The notes: a model not told the origin generated them from the letters alone. 64,000 nt of DNA from Marinobacter sp. Arc7-DN-1 (GCF_003441595.1 NZ_CP031848.1:3224001-3288000); one strand, 5' to 3'; numbered from the stretch's first letter, positions 45,611 through 55,650 are shown. Program-made: numbers and translations.

Positions 45611-48586
45611 TCAAGACCTTTGGTTCTGGCTGATGGTAGTGTTGCCGGTTTCGGTTTCGGTTTCGGATTCGTAGGCTGGCAATCTCAGCCGTACGCAGGT
45701 GCCCCTGCCTGTTTCTGCATTGGCGGGGCTCTCAACCTGAATGTTGCCGTAGTGTTCTTCAATAATGCTGTACACCAGCGATAAGCCAAGGCCGGTACCT
45801 TTATTCGGTGCCTTGGTGGTGTAAAACGGCTCAAAGATATGATCAAGCTGGTCTCCGGGGATGCCCGGGCCCTCATCGGCGACCTCGATAATAGCGGAGT
45901 AGCCGTCACCCTTTCCACTGATCAGGACGGTGCCACCTTCAGGGGATGCGTCCCGGGCGTTGGCCAACAGGTTGACGAACACCTGAACCAGGCGTTGTTC
46001 ATCCCCGAGGATCTGCAGCGACGGTGGGCAGTCATTGATGTAATGGATGCCCAGCCCCTTGTCGCTGAGTGACAGCAGATTGATCGATTCCTCGACACAC
46101 CGATGTATCGTTACGGGCTCGTACCGGTTCGCCTGGGCGTGATTGCCGGTCCGGGCGAAGTTCATCAGCGATTGCAGGATGGCAGAAATGCGCCGGGTCT
46201 GTTGCTGGATCTGTTCAGCCGTGTCCAGAATATCCGGGTTGTCTGTTTCCAGCTTCAGGTTCTGGGCCAGCGAGGAAATGCCGGTAACCGGATTCCCGAT
46301 CTCATGGGCAACGCCTGCTGCGAGCCTGCCCACCGAGGCCAGCCGCTCACTGTGCATGAGCTCGTCCTCCAGCAGGCGGGTCTCAGTCTGGTCTTCCACC
46401 AGGATGATACTGCCACCTTCGGTGTGATCCGGCCCGCTCAGGGCGGCCTTGTGCAGGTTCAGCCAGTGTGGTTTGCCACGGAGGTCCAGTCGGTGTTTGT
46501 AACGGTGCAGATCTTCACCCCGATTGAACCCCTCCAGCAACAGGTGCCAATGTTCGGGCAGTGCCATCAGCCGGGCACCGACCACGTCGTCGGCTGTGAT
46601 GCCGGTGAGTTCCTCCATGGTGTGGTTCCACATCAGGATCTCGCCATCTTCGCCCACCGAGCAGGCGGGAATGGGCAGGTTCTGCAAGGTTTGCCGGTAA
46701 TGCCGGCGCAGGTTGTCGAGTTCTCCGGCCAGCCCGGTCAGCCGGTTCTGGTAATCGCCGAGGGCGCGTTCGACATACCGGATGTCCTGGGCGGTACCGC
46801 CCTGGGCCATGGGTTTGAAGCCCAGATGACGCTTGACCATGTCCCGGGCAACGGCGGGCCCGAGCAGGCCGGACAGGTTGATCTCAACCTGATCCCGGAG
46901 CCTTCGGAGCTGGTAGGGCCGGTACTCTATGTTCGGCAGCTTCAGCTGGGCGAGCGCCCGCTCCACTTCCCGTCGGGCCACCCCATAGCCCAGGGGCTCC
47001 GCCAGTTGCCGGACGAAATCGCTGGAAGAGGTGGCCAGCAGTTCCCGTCGTTGGGGGCGGGAGAGGGCGCCCAGCGAGCATGCCTGGGCGGCACTGGCCT
47101 CCTCGCTGGTGCTGGTGCTGAGTACCGAGATGAGGGCAAAGACGGTGATATTGGCCGTCAGACTCACGAAGGTGAAGATGTGCCAGTTGCTGTAATCCGG
47201 AATCAGCGGGGCGTCGAACCAGGCCAGTAAATTGGCGGTATGAGAGAAGGGCAGGACCAGGGTGACGACCCAGATTGCCAGCCCGACAAGCAGACCGGCG
47301 ATGAGTCCTCGCCGGTTGCCCTCTGGCCAGTAAATCACGCCAAGGGCGCCGGGCAGCAATTGGAGGGTGCCGGACAGCGAAATGGCACCGAGAATGGACA
47401 GGTCAAGATTTTTGCCGATGGTCTCGTGGAACAGCAACGCCAGGAGAATAATCACCGCGATGAGCAGCCGTTTGATCCACTGCAGCCAGCGATAGATGTC
47501 GCCCTGGTCTTTCGGGGTTTTCAGTGGCAGCACCACGTGGTTCAGGGCCATGCCCGCCAGTGCCAGTGTGCTGACGATCATCAGGCCGCTGGCCGCTGAC
47601 AGGCCGGCAATGTACATCAGCAGTGTGAGCGTGGGGCTGTCCAGGGCCTGAGGGGCACCAATGGCGAAGAACCCTGGCCCTGTTGTCACCGCCAGTTCCT
47701 GACCGCCCCACAGAATAAGGGGGACTGGCAGGCCAAGCAGCAACAGGTAAAGTGGCAGGCCCCAACTGGCCTTCGCCAGGGCTTTGGGGGAGGGGTTTTC
47801 GCTGAAGGTCATGTGGTACATGTGCGGAAGCACCAGCGCCCCGGCAAACGACATCAGCATCAGTGCCCGCCAGCTACCGTCGTCAATGCTGAGCGTCATG
47901 GTGGCGGCCGCGGAGGATCTGTTGTCGAGCCAGTGTTCCAGGCCGTCCATGCCATCGAAGACCCCGAACAGAATGACACCGCCGAGCACCAGTAACGCCA
48001 CCAGTTTGATCAGCGAATCGAAAGCGATGGCCAGAACCAGGCCCTGATGATTCTCGGAGTTCTGGTCCCGGCGAGCTCCGAACAGCATGGCGAACAACAC
48101 CACGATGAGGCTGAACATCACACTGATCAGCTTGGGTGAGGTATCCGGTGCCAGGATGCTGGCCGATGTGACCACGGCCTGAATCTGCATGCTCAGCAGT
48201 GCCAGAATGGCGCCGCCGGAGCACAGGGTTGCCAGGGTGCCCGCCCACTGGCTGCGGTACCGGTAGGCAAACAGGTCTGCGAGGGAAGTAAGCTGGTAGG
48301 CGCGACCGATCCGCATGACAGGGTTCAGGAGCACGGGCGCCAGCAGGAAGGCGCCACTGATGCCCAGATAATAGGCCAGGAAGCCGTAGCCGGATTCCGC
48401 CGCCATGCCAACGGCCCCGTAAACCGCCCAGATACCTGCGTACACGCCCAGGCTGAGGATGTAGACCAGGGGATGGCGGACCCATTGGCGCGGCAGCATG
48501 CCACGCTCGGTCACCCAGGCAATACCGAATAGCAGGACCAGGTAGAGCAGGCTGGCGAGCAGCAGGCCAGAGGCACTAAAACTCAT
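45611..48586 (-). CDS. cbrA: transporter-fused sensor kinase CbrA
   Basis: 991 aa from ATG 48586, which lies within the end of the small cbrX gene. The first 500 residues form a sodium/solute symporter (SSF) domain with about 13 membrane helices. A linker, a PAS domain (about 640-740), a HisKA domain with the phosphoaccepting His in GVAHEIGNPVTG, and a HATPase domain (DEGPGIP, GTGLGLSLVY) follow. It senses carbon/nitrogen status and phosphorylates CbrB. The transported or sensed ligand is unclear. Confidence 0.94.
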   Translation of the reverse strand: MSFSASGLLLASLLYLVLLFGIAWVTERGMLPRQWVRHPLVYILSLGVYAGIWAVYGAVGMAAESGYGFLAYYLGISGAFLLAPVLLNPVMRIGRAYQLTSLADLFAYRYRSQWAGTLATLCSGGAILALLSMQIQAVVTSASILAPDTSPKLISVMFSLIVVLFAMLFGARRDQNSENHQGLVLAIAFDSLIKLVALLVLGGVILFGVFDGMDGLEHWLDNRSSAAATMTLSIDDGSWRALMLMSFAGALVLPHMYHMTFSENPSPKALAKASWGLPLYLLLLGLPVPLILWGGQELAVTTGPGFFAIGAPQALDSPTLTLLMYIAGLSAASGLMIVSTLALAGMALNHVVLPLKTPKDQGDIYRWLQWIKRLLIAVIILLALLFHETIGKNLDLSILGAISLSGTLQLLPGALGVIYWPEGNRRGLIAGLLVGLAIWVVTLVLPFSHTANLLAWFDAPLIPDYSNWHIFTFVSLTANITVFALISVLSTSTSEEASAAQACSLGALSRPQRRELLATSSSDFVRQLAEPLGYGVARREVERALAQLKLPNIEYRPYQLRRLRDQVEINLSGLLGPAVARDMVKRHLGFKPMAQGGTAQDIRYVERALGDYQNRLTGLAGELDNLRRHYRQTLQNLPIPACSVGEDGEILMWNHTMEELTGITADDVVGARLMALPEHWHLLLEGFNRGEDLHRYKHRLDLRGKPHWLNLHKAALSGPDHTEGGSIILVEDQTETRLLEDELMHSERLASVGRLAAGVAHEIGNPVTGISSLAQNLKLETDNPDILDTAEQIQQQTRRISAILQSLMNFARTGNHAQANRYEPVTIHRCVEESINLLSLSDKGLGIHYINDCPPSLQILGDEQRLVQVFVNLLANARDASPEGGTVLISGKGDGYSAIIEVADEGPGIPGDQLDHIFEPFYTTKAPNKGTGLGLSLVYSIIEEHYGNIQVESPANAETGRGTCVRLRLPAYESETETETGNTTISQNQRS

Positions 48587-48752
48587 TGGGATCCCGCCGC
48601 CATTCCAGCCAGAAACCGATGGCAATCAGCCCGGCCCAGATAACATACGGGCTATACCAGGCGTTTCCCGGCGAAGTCCACCAGTCGAGGATGTTGGGCG
48701 AAAAAATATAGATGGCCAGTACCAACAGGAAGACCAGACGGTAGATATACAT
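48576..48752 (-). CDS. cbrX: small membrane protein overlapping cbrA (CbrX-like)
   Basis: 58 aa from ATG 48752 to TAG 48576. Two hydrophobic helices (LVFLLVLAIYIFSP and YVIWAGLIAIGFWLEW) are followed by a basic end RRDPNEF. Its last 11 nt overlap the cbrA start, so translation of cbrA is probably coupled to it. Size, place and overlap match the small gene called cbrX in Pseudomonas, as I recall. Easily missed because it is under 60 codons. Confidence 0.75.
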   Translation of the reverse strand: MYIYRLVFLLVLAIYIFSPNILDWWTSPGNAWYSPYVIWAGLIAIGFWLEWRRDPNEF

Positions 48753-48802
48753 CAGGCATGCTATCCGCGCTGAGGTGTGAGAAGGGCTTTATACCATGTC
48801 CC

Positions 48803-49675
48803 TCACCGGGATGTCAGGGGGATGGCGCCCCGTTGCCAGTTCGCCTGGCCCCAGTCCAGCAGGGTTTCCGGTGGGCCTTTTGCTAGCGCTTCCGGTGGGT
48901 TCTGGCCGAGGGCGACCAGTGCCCTGAACAGGTTTTGTCCGGGCGTGTTGTCGTCCAGGGCCGGCGCATGGGTCTGCTTGCTGAGTTTCTGGCCCGCTTC
49001 GTTGAGAACGACCGGAATGTGCAGCCAGCGCGGTGGCCTGGCACCAAGCGCCCGGTAAATCTGTTGTTGTTGGGCGGTCATTTCCAGCAGGTCCGAGCCG
49101 CGGACCACATCTGAAATGCCCTGGTCAATGTCATCAACCACCACCGCAAGCTGGTAGGCGTAGAACCCTTCCTTGCGGAGAATGACCGGGTCATCCAGTT
49201 CTGCTCTTACGATCTGGTGTTGTGGGCCCAGCAGCAGATCCTGCCAGTGGCAGTCCTCGTCTGTCAGGGCAAAGCGAATGGAAAAAGGGCGGTCGCCGGT
49301 TACGGCCTTGCCGCTGCGGCATTGATTGGGGTGGCGCCCCTCGTTGGCCTGGAGTTCCTTTCGCGAGCAGGGGCAACGGTAGCCGTCCCCCTGTTCCATT
49401 AGCCGGGCAATGGCGGTCTGGTAGGCGTTGTGCCGCCGGGACTGGAACCGGACTGGTTCATCGGGAAACAGGCCGTGGGCGTCGAGGCTGGAGAGGATCT
49501 GTCCGGTTGCTTCCGGAGGTTCCCGCAGGGGGTCAAGGTCTTCAACGCGGATAAGCCATTGGCCACCCTGGTTGCGGGCTTCCAGGAAGCTGGCGAGTGC
49601 GGTTACCAGCGAGCCGAAATGCAATGGGCCGGTCGGAGAAGGCGCGAACCGGCCGCGGTACCGGGGATTGGTCAT
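48803..49675 (-). CDS. gluQ: glutamyl-Q tRNA(Asp) synthetase
   Basis: 290 aa, a truncated GluRS-like catalytic core without the anticodon-binding domain. The HIGH-type motif reads HFGS in FAPSPTGPLHFGS, the zinc site contains CPCSRKE, and the KMSKS-type motif is QKLSKQ. It glutamylates queuosine in tRNA-Asp. It lies downstream of dksA on the same strand, the conserved dksA-gluQ pair. Confidence 0.95.
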   Translation of the reverse strand: MTNPRYRGRFAPSPTGPLHFGSLVTALASFLEARNQGGQWLIRVEDLDPLREPPEATGQILSSLDAHGLFPDEPVRFQSRRHNAYQTAIARLMEQGDGYRCPCSRKELQANEGRHPNQCRSGKAVTGDRPFSIRFALTDEDCHWQDLLLGPQHQIVRAELDDPVILRKEGFYAYQLAVVVDDIDQGISDVVRGSDLLEMTAQQQQIYRALGARPPRWLHIPVVLNEAGQKLSKQTHAPALDDNTPGQNLFRALVALGQNPPEALAKGPPETLLDWGQANWQRGAIPLTSR

Positions 49676-49737
49676 GGCAGTCAGTCAGCCGGCCTTGCTG
49701 TAAGGGGCACAAAGCCGGCGGCTGTCGAATGGCTGAT

Positions 49738-50178
49738 TCAGATACCGGTCTGGCGTTCGCGAATCTCGGCCAGGGTTTTGCAGTCGATGCACAAGGTGGC
49801 CGTCGGGCGGGCCTCCAGTCGGCGGATGCCAATTTCCACGCCACACTGGTCACAGAAACCGTAGTCGTCCTTGTCGATGCGGTCGATGGTCTGGTCAATT
49901 TTCTTGATCAGTTTCCGCTCGCGGTCACGGGTACGCAGTTCCAGGCTGAATTCCTCTTCCTGGGTTGCGCGATCACTCGGATCCGCGTAGTTTGCCGCGT
50001 CTTCCTGCATGTGATGCATGGTGCGGTCAACTTCTTCCATCAGTTCCTGCTTCCACTGCAGCAGCAGATCCTTGAAGTGCTGAAGCATCTCAGCACTCAT
50101 GTACTCTTCACCCTTCTTCATTTCGTAGGGGGTGAAGTTGGTAAAACGTTCGCGTGGTTGTTGTGCAGTATTTGCCAT
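49738..50178 (-). CDS. dksA: RNA polymerase-binding transcription factor DksA
   Basis: 146 aa. The coiled-coil tip keeps the DxxDxA motif (DPSDRATQEEEF). The zinc finger has CDQCG and CIDCK, all four cysteines. It enters the polymerase secondary channel and, with ppGpp, adjusts promoters in the stringent response, partnering with SpoT at 6.5 kb. gluQ follows by 62 nt. Confidence 0.97.
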   Translation of the reverse strand: MANTAQQPRERFTNFTPYEMKKGEEYMSAEMLQHFKDLLLQWKQELMEEVDRTMHHMQEDAANYADPSDRATQEEEFSLELRTRDRERKLIKKIDQTIDRIDKDDYGFCDQCGVEIGIRRLEARPTATLCIDCKTLAEIRERQTGI

Positions 50179-50357
50179 TGCACCCGGCCTCTTGTTTGTA
50201 CTTCACAAGAACGCTTTGCTTCACTCCGCGTGAGCCCCCGTGGCTGCGCGGTTGTATCCTGGATGAAGCATTCGTCCTGAAACGGGAATTTGCGGAAAAT
50301 AGCAGATTAGTCTCGGGGGTGCCAGCCTTGTGACATCTACTTTTGTACGGAGATCAC

Positions 50358-51089
50358 ATGAAGTTTCCAGAACCTTTGTTTGAAGGCCGTCTTATCCGCC
50401 GCTACAAACGCTTTCTGGCGGATGTACGGCTCCCGGACGGCACCGAGGTCACCGCCCACTGCCCGAACACCGGCTCCATGCTGGGCTGCCAGCCTGACAA
50501 CGCCCGGGTGTGGCTCAGTCGCAGCGACAACCCCAGGCGCAAACTTCCATACACCTGGGAATTGGTGGAAACCTCGCCCGGGCAGCTGGCCTGCGTGAAC
50601 ACCGCCCGGCCCAATGCTCAGGCCCGGGCGGCCGTACAGGCCGGAACGGTGGTGGAATTGTCCGGCTACCCGGAGTGCCGGGCCGAAGTAAAATACGGCT
50701 CGGAGAAAAGCCGGATCGATCTGTTGCTTTCCGGTCATGGGAAGGCGGCCGATGCATGGGTGGAGGTGAAAAATGTCACGCTGGCGGAAAACGGCCAGGG
50801 CTTTTTCCCGGATGCGGTCACCGAGCGCGGCCAGAAACACCTTCGCGAGCTGATGGCGCAGGTACAGCAGGGCGATCGCGCTGTCCTGTTTTTCGTCGTC
50901 AATCACACCGGTATCGAAACGGTTCGTCCGGCGGACCACATTGACCGGAAATACGGCGAGCTGCTGCGCGAGGCCTGCGATGCGGGCGTGGAAGTGATCG
51001 CCTACCGCGCTGACCTGAGTCGGGGCAATGGCAATCCAACGGGCCTCCTGACCCTCACCGACTCGGTGCCGGTTATTCTGGAAGTCTGA
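50358..51089 (+). CDS. sfsA: SfsA (sugar fermentation stimulation protein/DNA-binding)
   Basis: 243 aa from ATG 50358 (GGAG upstream). The family segments [10 protein letters not shown] and [21 protein letters not shown] are intact, the latter resembling a nuclease-type active site. The biological role remains poorly defined. It is divergent from dksA, as in many gammaproteobacteria. Confidence 0.92.
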   Translation: MKFPEPLFEGRLIRRYKRFLADVRLPDGTEVTAHCPNTGSMLGCQPDNARVWLSRSDNPRRKLPYTWELVETSPGQLACVNTARPNAQARAAVQAGTVVELSGYPECRAEVKYGSEKSRIDLLLSGHGKAADAWVEVKNVTLAENGQGFFPDAVTERGQKHLRELMAQVQQGDRAVLFFVVNHTGIETVRPADHIDRKYGELLREACDAGVEVIAYRADLSRGNGNPTGLLTLTDSVPVILEV

Positions 51090-51203
51090 TTTTGAACTGA
51101 CCGTCCCGCTCCCGGGCCTTTTCCCGGAGCCGGAACTCGATAAATTTGCCCGGAGCCGGATCGGACACTGCGCAAACTGGTTGCCAGCCCCGCCTGTCGC
51201 TGG

Positions 51204-51584
51204 TCATTTTGGCAGTATGGCGTAACGCATGCGGGTCCCGTGATTCAGGGACATGACAATCTCATCGGCCTCCAGCCGGTGCGGGAAATAGCAGCCGGAA
51301 ATCTTGGCGCTGGCAATGCTTGCGCCTTCCATTCTGGATTTCGAAAAATCTATCCCGCGCAGGTCCGTGCCGCGAAAGTAGGCATGGCGGAAATCCAATC
51401 CCTTGGCATTCATCCCGCGCAGGTCCAGACCCCGGAAATCGCCGTGGGCGAAACTGGGCAGCTCTGTGAGTTTTGCCTTCTCGGCGTTGAAGGCCTGCAT
51501 GTCCTCACTGCGAAGGAGGGCATACAGGGGGTGGCTGATCTGATGTACTTCGTGTTCGCGGTTGTCGTCCATCTCATGCCTCAT
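51204..51584 (-). CDS. pentapeptide-repeat protein
   Basis: 126 aa; ATG at 51572 is an alternative start. The middle (about 50-95) has A(D/N)LxX-type pentapeptide units (FRGLDLRGMNAKGLDFRHAY), enough for a short right-handed beta-helix. The C-terminus is PilZ-like or unknown. No signal peptide. It lies 24 nt after the next gene's stop on the same strand. The function is unknown. Confidence 0.7.
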   Translation of the reverse strand: MRHEMDDNREHEVHQISHPLYALLRSEDMQAFNAEKAKLTELPSFAHGDFRGLDLRGMNAKGLDFRHAYFRGTDLRGIDFSKSRMEGASIASAKISGCYFPHRLEADEIVMSLNHGTRMRYAILPK

Positions 51585-51608
51585 GCTGGCCAGTGGTAAC
51601 CCATTGTT

Positions 51609-53198
51609 TTAATTTCCTGTTTTAGTGATGGAAATGCCCAGATGCTGCCGAATCCGGTCGGCCACCGCCTCTGCTACATGTTCCTGATCCGTGTGCAGAT
51701 GGATGGTGTGGGTCTTTTCTTCCGCCGTCAGCGGTTCAAACCAGGTTTGCTGGGTGTCCAGGAGTTCCTCGGTTGCCTCTGAGGCGTCTCCCTTGCGGTT
51801 GCGGATCCATTCCCGGCGCAATGTCTCCGGCGCTTCGCAGTGTATCAGCGCAAACGGCACGCCCTGGGCTTCCGCCACGGAGGCCAGCAGCGACCGCTCG
51901 CTTTCTTTCAGGCTGGCGGCATCCACGATAACCGGTAAGCCGGCTGCCAGAACCTGTCCGGCGAGCCCTGCCAGCCGTTGGTAGGTTTTCGCCGTTGCTT
52001 GCGCAGTGTAGAGGTTGCCGCCCGTGGGGGAACGCGAACTTTCCAGTGGTGCAAGCCCGTGCAGACGCTTGCGCTCAACATCTGAGCGCAGGCGGATCAG
52101 GCCCAGTTCGCCGGCCATGGCAGCGCTGACGCAGGTTTTTCCGCTGGCGGACAGGCCAGTGGTTGCCAGCAGATAGTGATTGGGGATGGTGCTGTAATCC
52201 TCGGCCAGCTGGGCGTAATCACGATAGCGCTGCATCAGGTCGGCTTTTTCGCCCCCGCTGAGGGACGGATTGCCCATGGTGAACAGCGCAATCTTGGCCC
52301 GGACCATGGCCCGGTACGCCTTGTAGAGCGGCAGCAGGGGCAGGGCTTCGAAGTCGTCCCGGTATTCCAGATAGGTGTTGAGCACCAGATTGGCCAGCGC
52401 GCCTTCCCGCCGGAATTCCAGGTCCATCAGCAGGAACGCCAGATCGTTGATCACATCAATCCAGCGGAAAGGCTCGCTGAATTCGATGCAATCGAAAACC
52501 GTAACGTCGCCTTCAAAGCGGGTGATGTTGGCCAGGTGCAGGTCGCCGTGGCACTCACGGACCATGCCGTTGGCCCGGCGACTGGCAATCAGCTCCCGAT
52601 GGCGTTCGAAGGTAGACTCGGTCCAGGCCTGGAGGTTGTCCAGTTGCAGGAGCAGATCGGCGTCGTCAATCAGCGGGCGTATCTGGTCAAAATTTTCCTG
52701 CATCGCCGCAAAGACCGCTTCAGGGGTTCCAAGCGGCTTTTCGTCAGGGACCGGTGGCAATCGCTCGTGGAAGGCGGCGACCTGCCGGGCAAGGCTGGTC
52801 AGAAGTTCCGGTGCCAGCTCACCTTGTTCCTGAAGGCGGTCGAACAGCTGGTCCTGATCGAACTGGCGCATTTTGATGGCGTATTCGAAGGCCTCGCCGT
52901 CACCACCGAGAACGGGGTGATCCGGGGTCCCGGAAATCGGAAGGACCTCAAGGTACAGCGCTTCGGCCAGTCTTCGATTGAGCCGGAGCTCTTCCGCGCA
53001 GAAATGCTTTCTGCGTTCCAGGGTGGAGAAGTTCAGAAAGCCGAAATCCATTGGTTTCTTGATCTTGTAGGCGTAATCGCCGGTCAGGATAACCTGGGAG
53101 ATATGAGTTTCAATGACCTGGAAGTCTTTGACCGGGTGGTCGTACAGCTCTGGATTCTGCAGTGCCAGAATCAGATTACCTGGGGATGTCTCACTCAC
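51609..53198 (-). CDS. fused phosphotransferase-like kinase and P-loop kinase
   Basis: 529 aa, GTG start with GAGGAG upstream. Residues about 20-330 resemble aminoglycoside phosphotransferase-type kinases, with the catalytic-loop motif CHGDLHLANI and DCIEFSE for metal binding. Residues about 340-525 are a zeta-toxin/gluconate-kinase-like P-loop domain with GLSASGKT. The fusion is widespread in proteobacteria, but its substrate is unknown. It is divergent from mrcB. Confidence 0.82.
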   Translation of the reverse strand: MSETSPGNLILALQNPELYDHPVKDFQVIETHISQVILTGDYAYKIKKPMDFGFLNFSTLERRKHFCAEELRLNRRLAEALYLEVLPISGTPDHPVLGGDGEAFEYAIKMRQFDQDQLFDRLQEQGELAPELLTSLARQVAAFHERLPPVPDEKPLGTPEAVFAAMQENFDQIRPLIDDADLLLQLDNLQAWTESTFERHRELIASRRANGMVRECHGDLHLANITRFEGDVTVFDCIEFSEPFRWIDVINDLAFLLMDLEFRREGALANLVLNTYLEYRDDFEALPLLPLYKAYRAMVRAKIALFTMGNPSLSGGEKADLMQRYRDYAQLAEDYSTIPNHYLLATTGLSASGKTCVSAAMAGELGLIRLRSDVERKRLHGLAPLESSRSPTGGNLYTAQATAKTYQRLAGLAGQVLAAGLPVIVDAASLKESERSLLASVAEAQGVPFALIHCEAPETLRREWIRNRKGDASEATEELLDTQQTWFEPLTAEEKTHTIHLHTDQEHVAEAVADRIRQHLGISITKTGN

Positions 53199-53292
53199 GG
53201 TGCTCTCCTCGCGTTCCCTGAACCCATTGATTTTTATTGCCCTATCATAACGGGCAGATTACAGAAATAACACACAGTTGGCCTGCCTTCCT

Positions 53293-53319
53293 GGCCGGTC
53301 CCTTCGTTATAATCCGGCC
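53293..53319 (+). promoter_or_regulatory. -10 box abutting the mrcB start codon, inside an inverted repeat
   Basis: TATAAT (53308-53313) ends 6 nt before ATG 53320, so transcription would begin at or near the start codon. GGCCGG (53293-53298) and CCGGCC (53314-53319) flank it. No Shine-Dalgarno precedes the ATG and the -35 is poor. Confidence 0.45.
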
Positions 53320-55650
53320 ATGAAAAAATCCAGCTCATCTTCCCCGTCCAGGCGAAAGCCCTCCCGAAAGTCCTCGAATAGTGGTCGCCGCCCATGGTTC
53401 TGGCGTTTGATGTTCCGGTTTTGTGCCATTGGCCTCGTGTTGCTCGCAGGCTGGACGGTCTATCTCGATGCGGTTGTAACGTCCCGCTTCGAGGGGCGCC
53501 GGTTTGAAGTGCCGTCGCGGGTGTATGCTCGCCCCCTTGAGCTCTTTGAGGGCGCCAGTATCAGCGCCGGTGCCCTCGAACGGGAGCTCCAGCTATCCGG
53601 TTTTCACAAGGGCGCAGGCGATAAGCCCGGCAGTTATCAGCGCAATGGCAGCCGGTTCGTCATCAGTACCCGTGGCTTTTCCTTCCCGGATGGTGATGAA
53701 CCCGCGCGCAAGATTTCATTGACGATCTCGGCTGACCGAGTCCAGAGCTTTTCGGTGATTCGGGGCGAGGCCGCACCGATCATTCGCCTTGAACCCGCCC
53801 GGATCGGCGGAATTTATCCGGCTCACAAGGAGGACCGGGTGCTGGTCGAGCTGAGTCAGGTCCCTGCCTTGCTGCTGGCGACATTGATGGCCGTGGAGGA
53901 TCGCAATTTCTATGATCATTTCGGGATTGCCCCCTTGTCCATTGGCCGGGCAATGCTTGCGAATATCCGGGCCGGTCGTGTCGTCCAGGGTGGCAGCACC
54001 CTGACCCAGCAACTGGTCAAGAATCTCTTCCTGACCCGTGACCAGACACTGCTCCGCAAGGGCAATGAGGCCATCATGTCGGTTTTGCTGGAGCTCCATT
54101 ATGAAAAAGACGACATCCTTGAAACCTACCTGAACGAAGTCTATCTGGGGCAGGCAGGCACGCGCAGCATTCATGGTTTCGGCCTGGCCAGTCAGTTTTA
54201 CTTCGGCCAATCCCTGGGCGATCTCGACGTGCACCAGATTGCCCTTCTGGTTGGGATGGTCAAGGGCGCGAGCTACTACAATCCCCGGCGAAACCGCGAG
54301 CGGGCAACAGAGCGCCGGAATCTCGTGATTTCGGAAATGGAGCAGGCTGGCCTGATCGAACCCGAGCGTGCCGCAAGGGCCAGGGGCCTTCCGCTCGGGG
54401 TCAGCGAGCGCCCCTCCTATTCCGAGAACCGCTACCCGGCCTACATTGATCTTGTGCGAAGGCACCTGGCCCGTGACTACAAGGAAGAAGATCTTCGCAG
54501 TGAAGGTCTGCGGATTTTTACCACTCTGGACCCGGCCATCCAGTACGCCGCAGAATTCGCCGTGACTGATACCTTGCCAAGGCTCGGTGGTGCGAAGCTG
54601 GCGGAATCGCTGGAGGCGACCCTGGTGGTGACAGCCAAGGATTCCGGGGAAGTCCTGGCCCTGGTCGGCGGGAAAGACCCCCGGTTTGCCGGTTTCAACC
54701 GGGCTCTGGACGCCAATCGCCAGATTGGCTCGCTAATCAAGCCGTTTATATATTTGTCGGCGTTGCAGCGGTCCGAGCGTTATACCTTGATGACACCGGT
54801 GCTGGATAAGTCTTTTACTCTGGAATTTGATGACGGTCGGCGCTGGCAACCGAAAAATTACGATGGCGAAGAGCGAGGGGAGGTACCGTTGCACAAGGCG
54901 CTTTCCCACTCCTACAACTTGCCTGCGGTGCGGGTCGGGCTGGATATCGGTGTGGATGTGGTCAGTGACACGCTGACTGCTTTTGGTGTCGATACGCCGA
55001 TTTCGCAGTACCCGTCCATGTTGCTGGGATCGGTTTCCATGAGCCCGATTACCGTCGCCCAGATCTATCAGGGACTGGCGACTTCCGGCTTCAATACCCC
55101 GTTAAGAACGATTCGGGAAGTCACCGATGCCAGTGGCGAGGCGCTTTCCCGATACAGCCTTGAGGTGGAGCAGGTTGCCGATCCTGCGGCCGTGCATCTG
55201 GTACAGTACGCGATGCAGGAAACCATGCAGGAAGGCACCGGGCGTTCCGCCTACAACATCTTGCCACGGCAATTGACCCTGGCCGGCAAGACGGGGACCA
55301 CCGACGATGGTCGGGATTCCTGGTTTGCCGGGTTCAGCGGCGATCTACTGGCAGTAGCCTGGGTCGGTCGTGATGATAACGGAGCAACAGCGTTGACAGG
55401 TGCCAGTGGGGCGCTGCCGGTCTGGTCCCGTTTTATGGCGCAGGTGCCGCAGCATGGCTTTTCGCCGGTGGTGCCTGATGGGGTCAACTACCACTGGGTT
55501 AATACGGAGCGCCAGGCGCTGACAGATAAGTACTGCGACAATGCCCGTTTGCTGCCTTTCATCGCCGGCAGCGAACCGGCGCAGACAGTTTCATGCTCCG
55601 GAACCCTTGAACGGCGTATCCGGGGCTGGTTTGAAGGATTGTTCCAATGA
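53320..55650 (+). CDS. mrcB: penicillin-binding protein 1B
   Basis: 776 aa from ATG 53320. A Ser/Arg/Lys-rich cytoplasmic tail and one membrane helix (about 32-52) are followed by a UB2H-like domain. Next come the glycosyltransferase (EDRNFYDHFG, GGSTLTQQLVKN) and transpeptidase domains, the latter with SLIK, SYN and KTGTT. It polymerises and cross-links peptidoglycan. Its last 4 nt overlap the next lipoprotein gene, a likely activator. Confidence 0.95.
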   Translation: MKKSSSSSPSRRKPSRKSSNSGRRPWFWRLMFRFCAIGLVLLAGWTVYLDAVVTSRFEGRRFEVPSRVYARPLELFEGASISAGALERELQLSGFHKGAGDKPGSYQRNGSRFVISTRGFSFPDGDEPARKISLTISADRVQSFSVIRGEAAPIIRLEPARIGGIYPAHKEDRVLVELSQVPALLLATLMAVEDRNFYDHFGIAPLSIGRAMLANIRAGRVVQGGSTLTQQLVKNLFLTRDQTLLRKGNEAIMSVLLELHYEKDDILETYLNEVYLGQAGTRSIHGFGLASQFYFGQSLGDLDVHQIALLVGMVKGASYYNPRRNRERATERRNLVISEMEQAGLIEPERAARARGLPLGVSERPSYSENRYPAYIDLVRRHLARDYKEEDLRSEGLRIFTTLDPAIQYAAEFAVTDTLPRLGGAKLAESLEATLVVTAKDSGEVLALVGGKDPRFAGFNRALDANRQIGSLIKPFIYLSALQRSERYTLMTPVLDKSFTLEFDDGRRWQPKNYDGEERGEVPLHKALSHSYNLPAVRVGLDIGVDVVSDTLTAFGVDTPISQYPSMLLGSVSMSPITVAQIYQGLATSGFNTPLRTIREVTDASGEALSRYSLEVEQVADPAAVHLVQYAMQETMQEGTGRSAYNILPRQLTLAGKTGTTDDGRDSWFAGFSGDLLAVAWVGRDDNGATALTGASGALPVWSRFMAQVPQHGFSPVVPDGVNYHWVNTERQALTDKYCDNARLLPFIAGSEPAQTVSCSGTLERRIRGWFEGLFQ

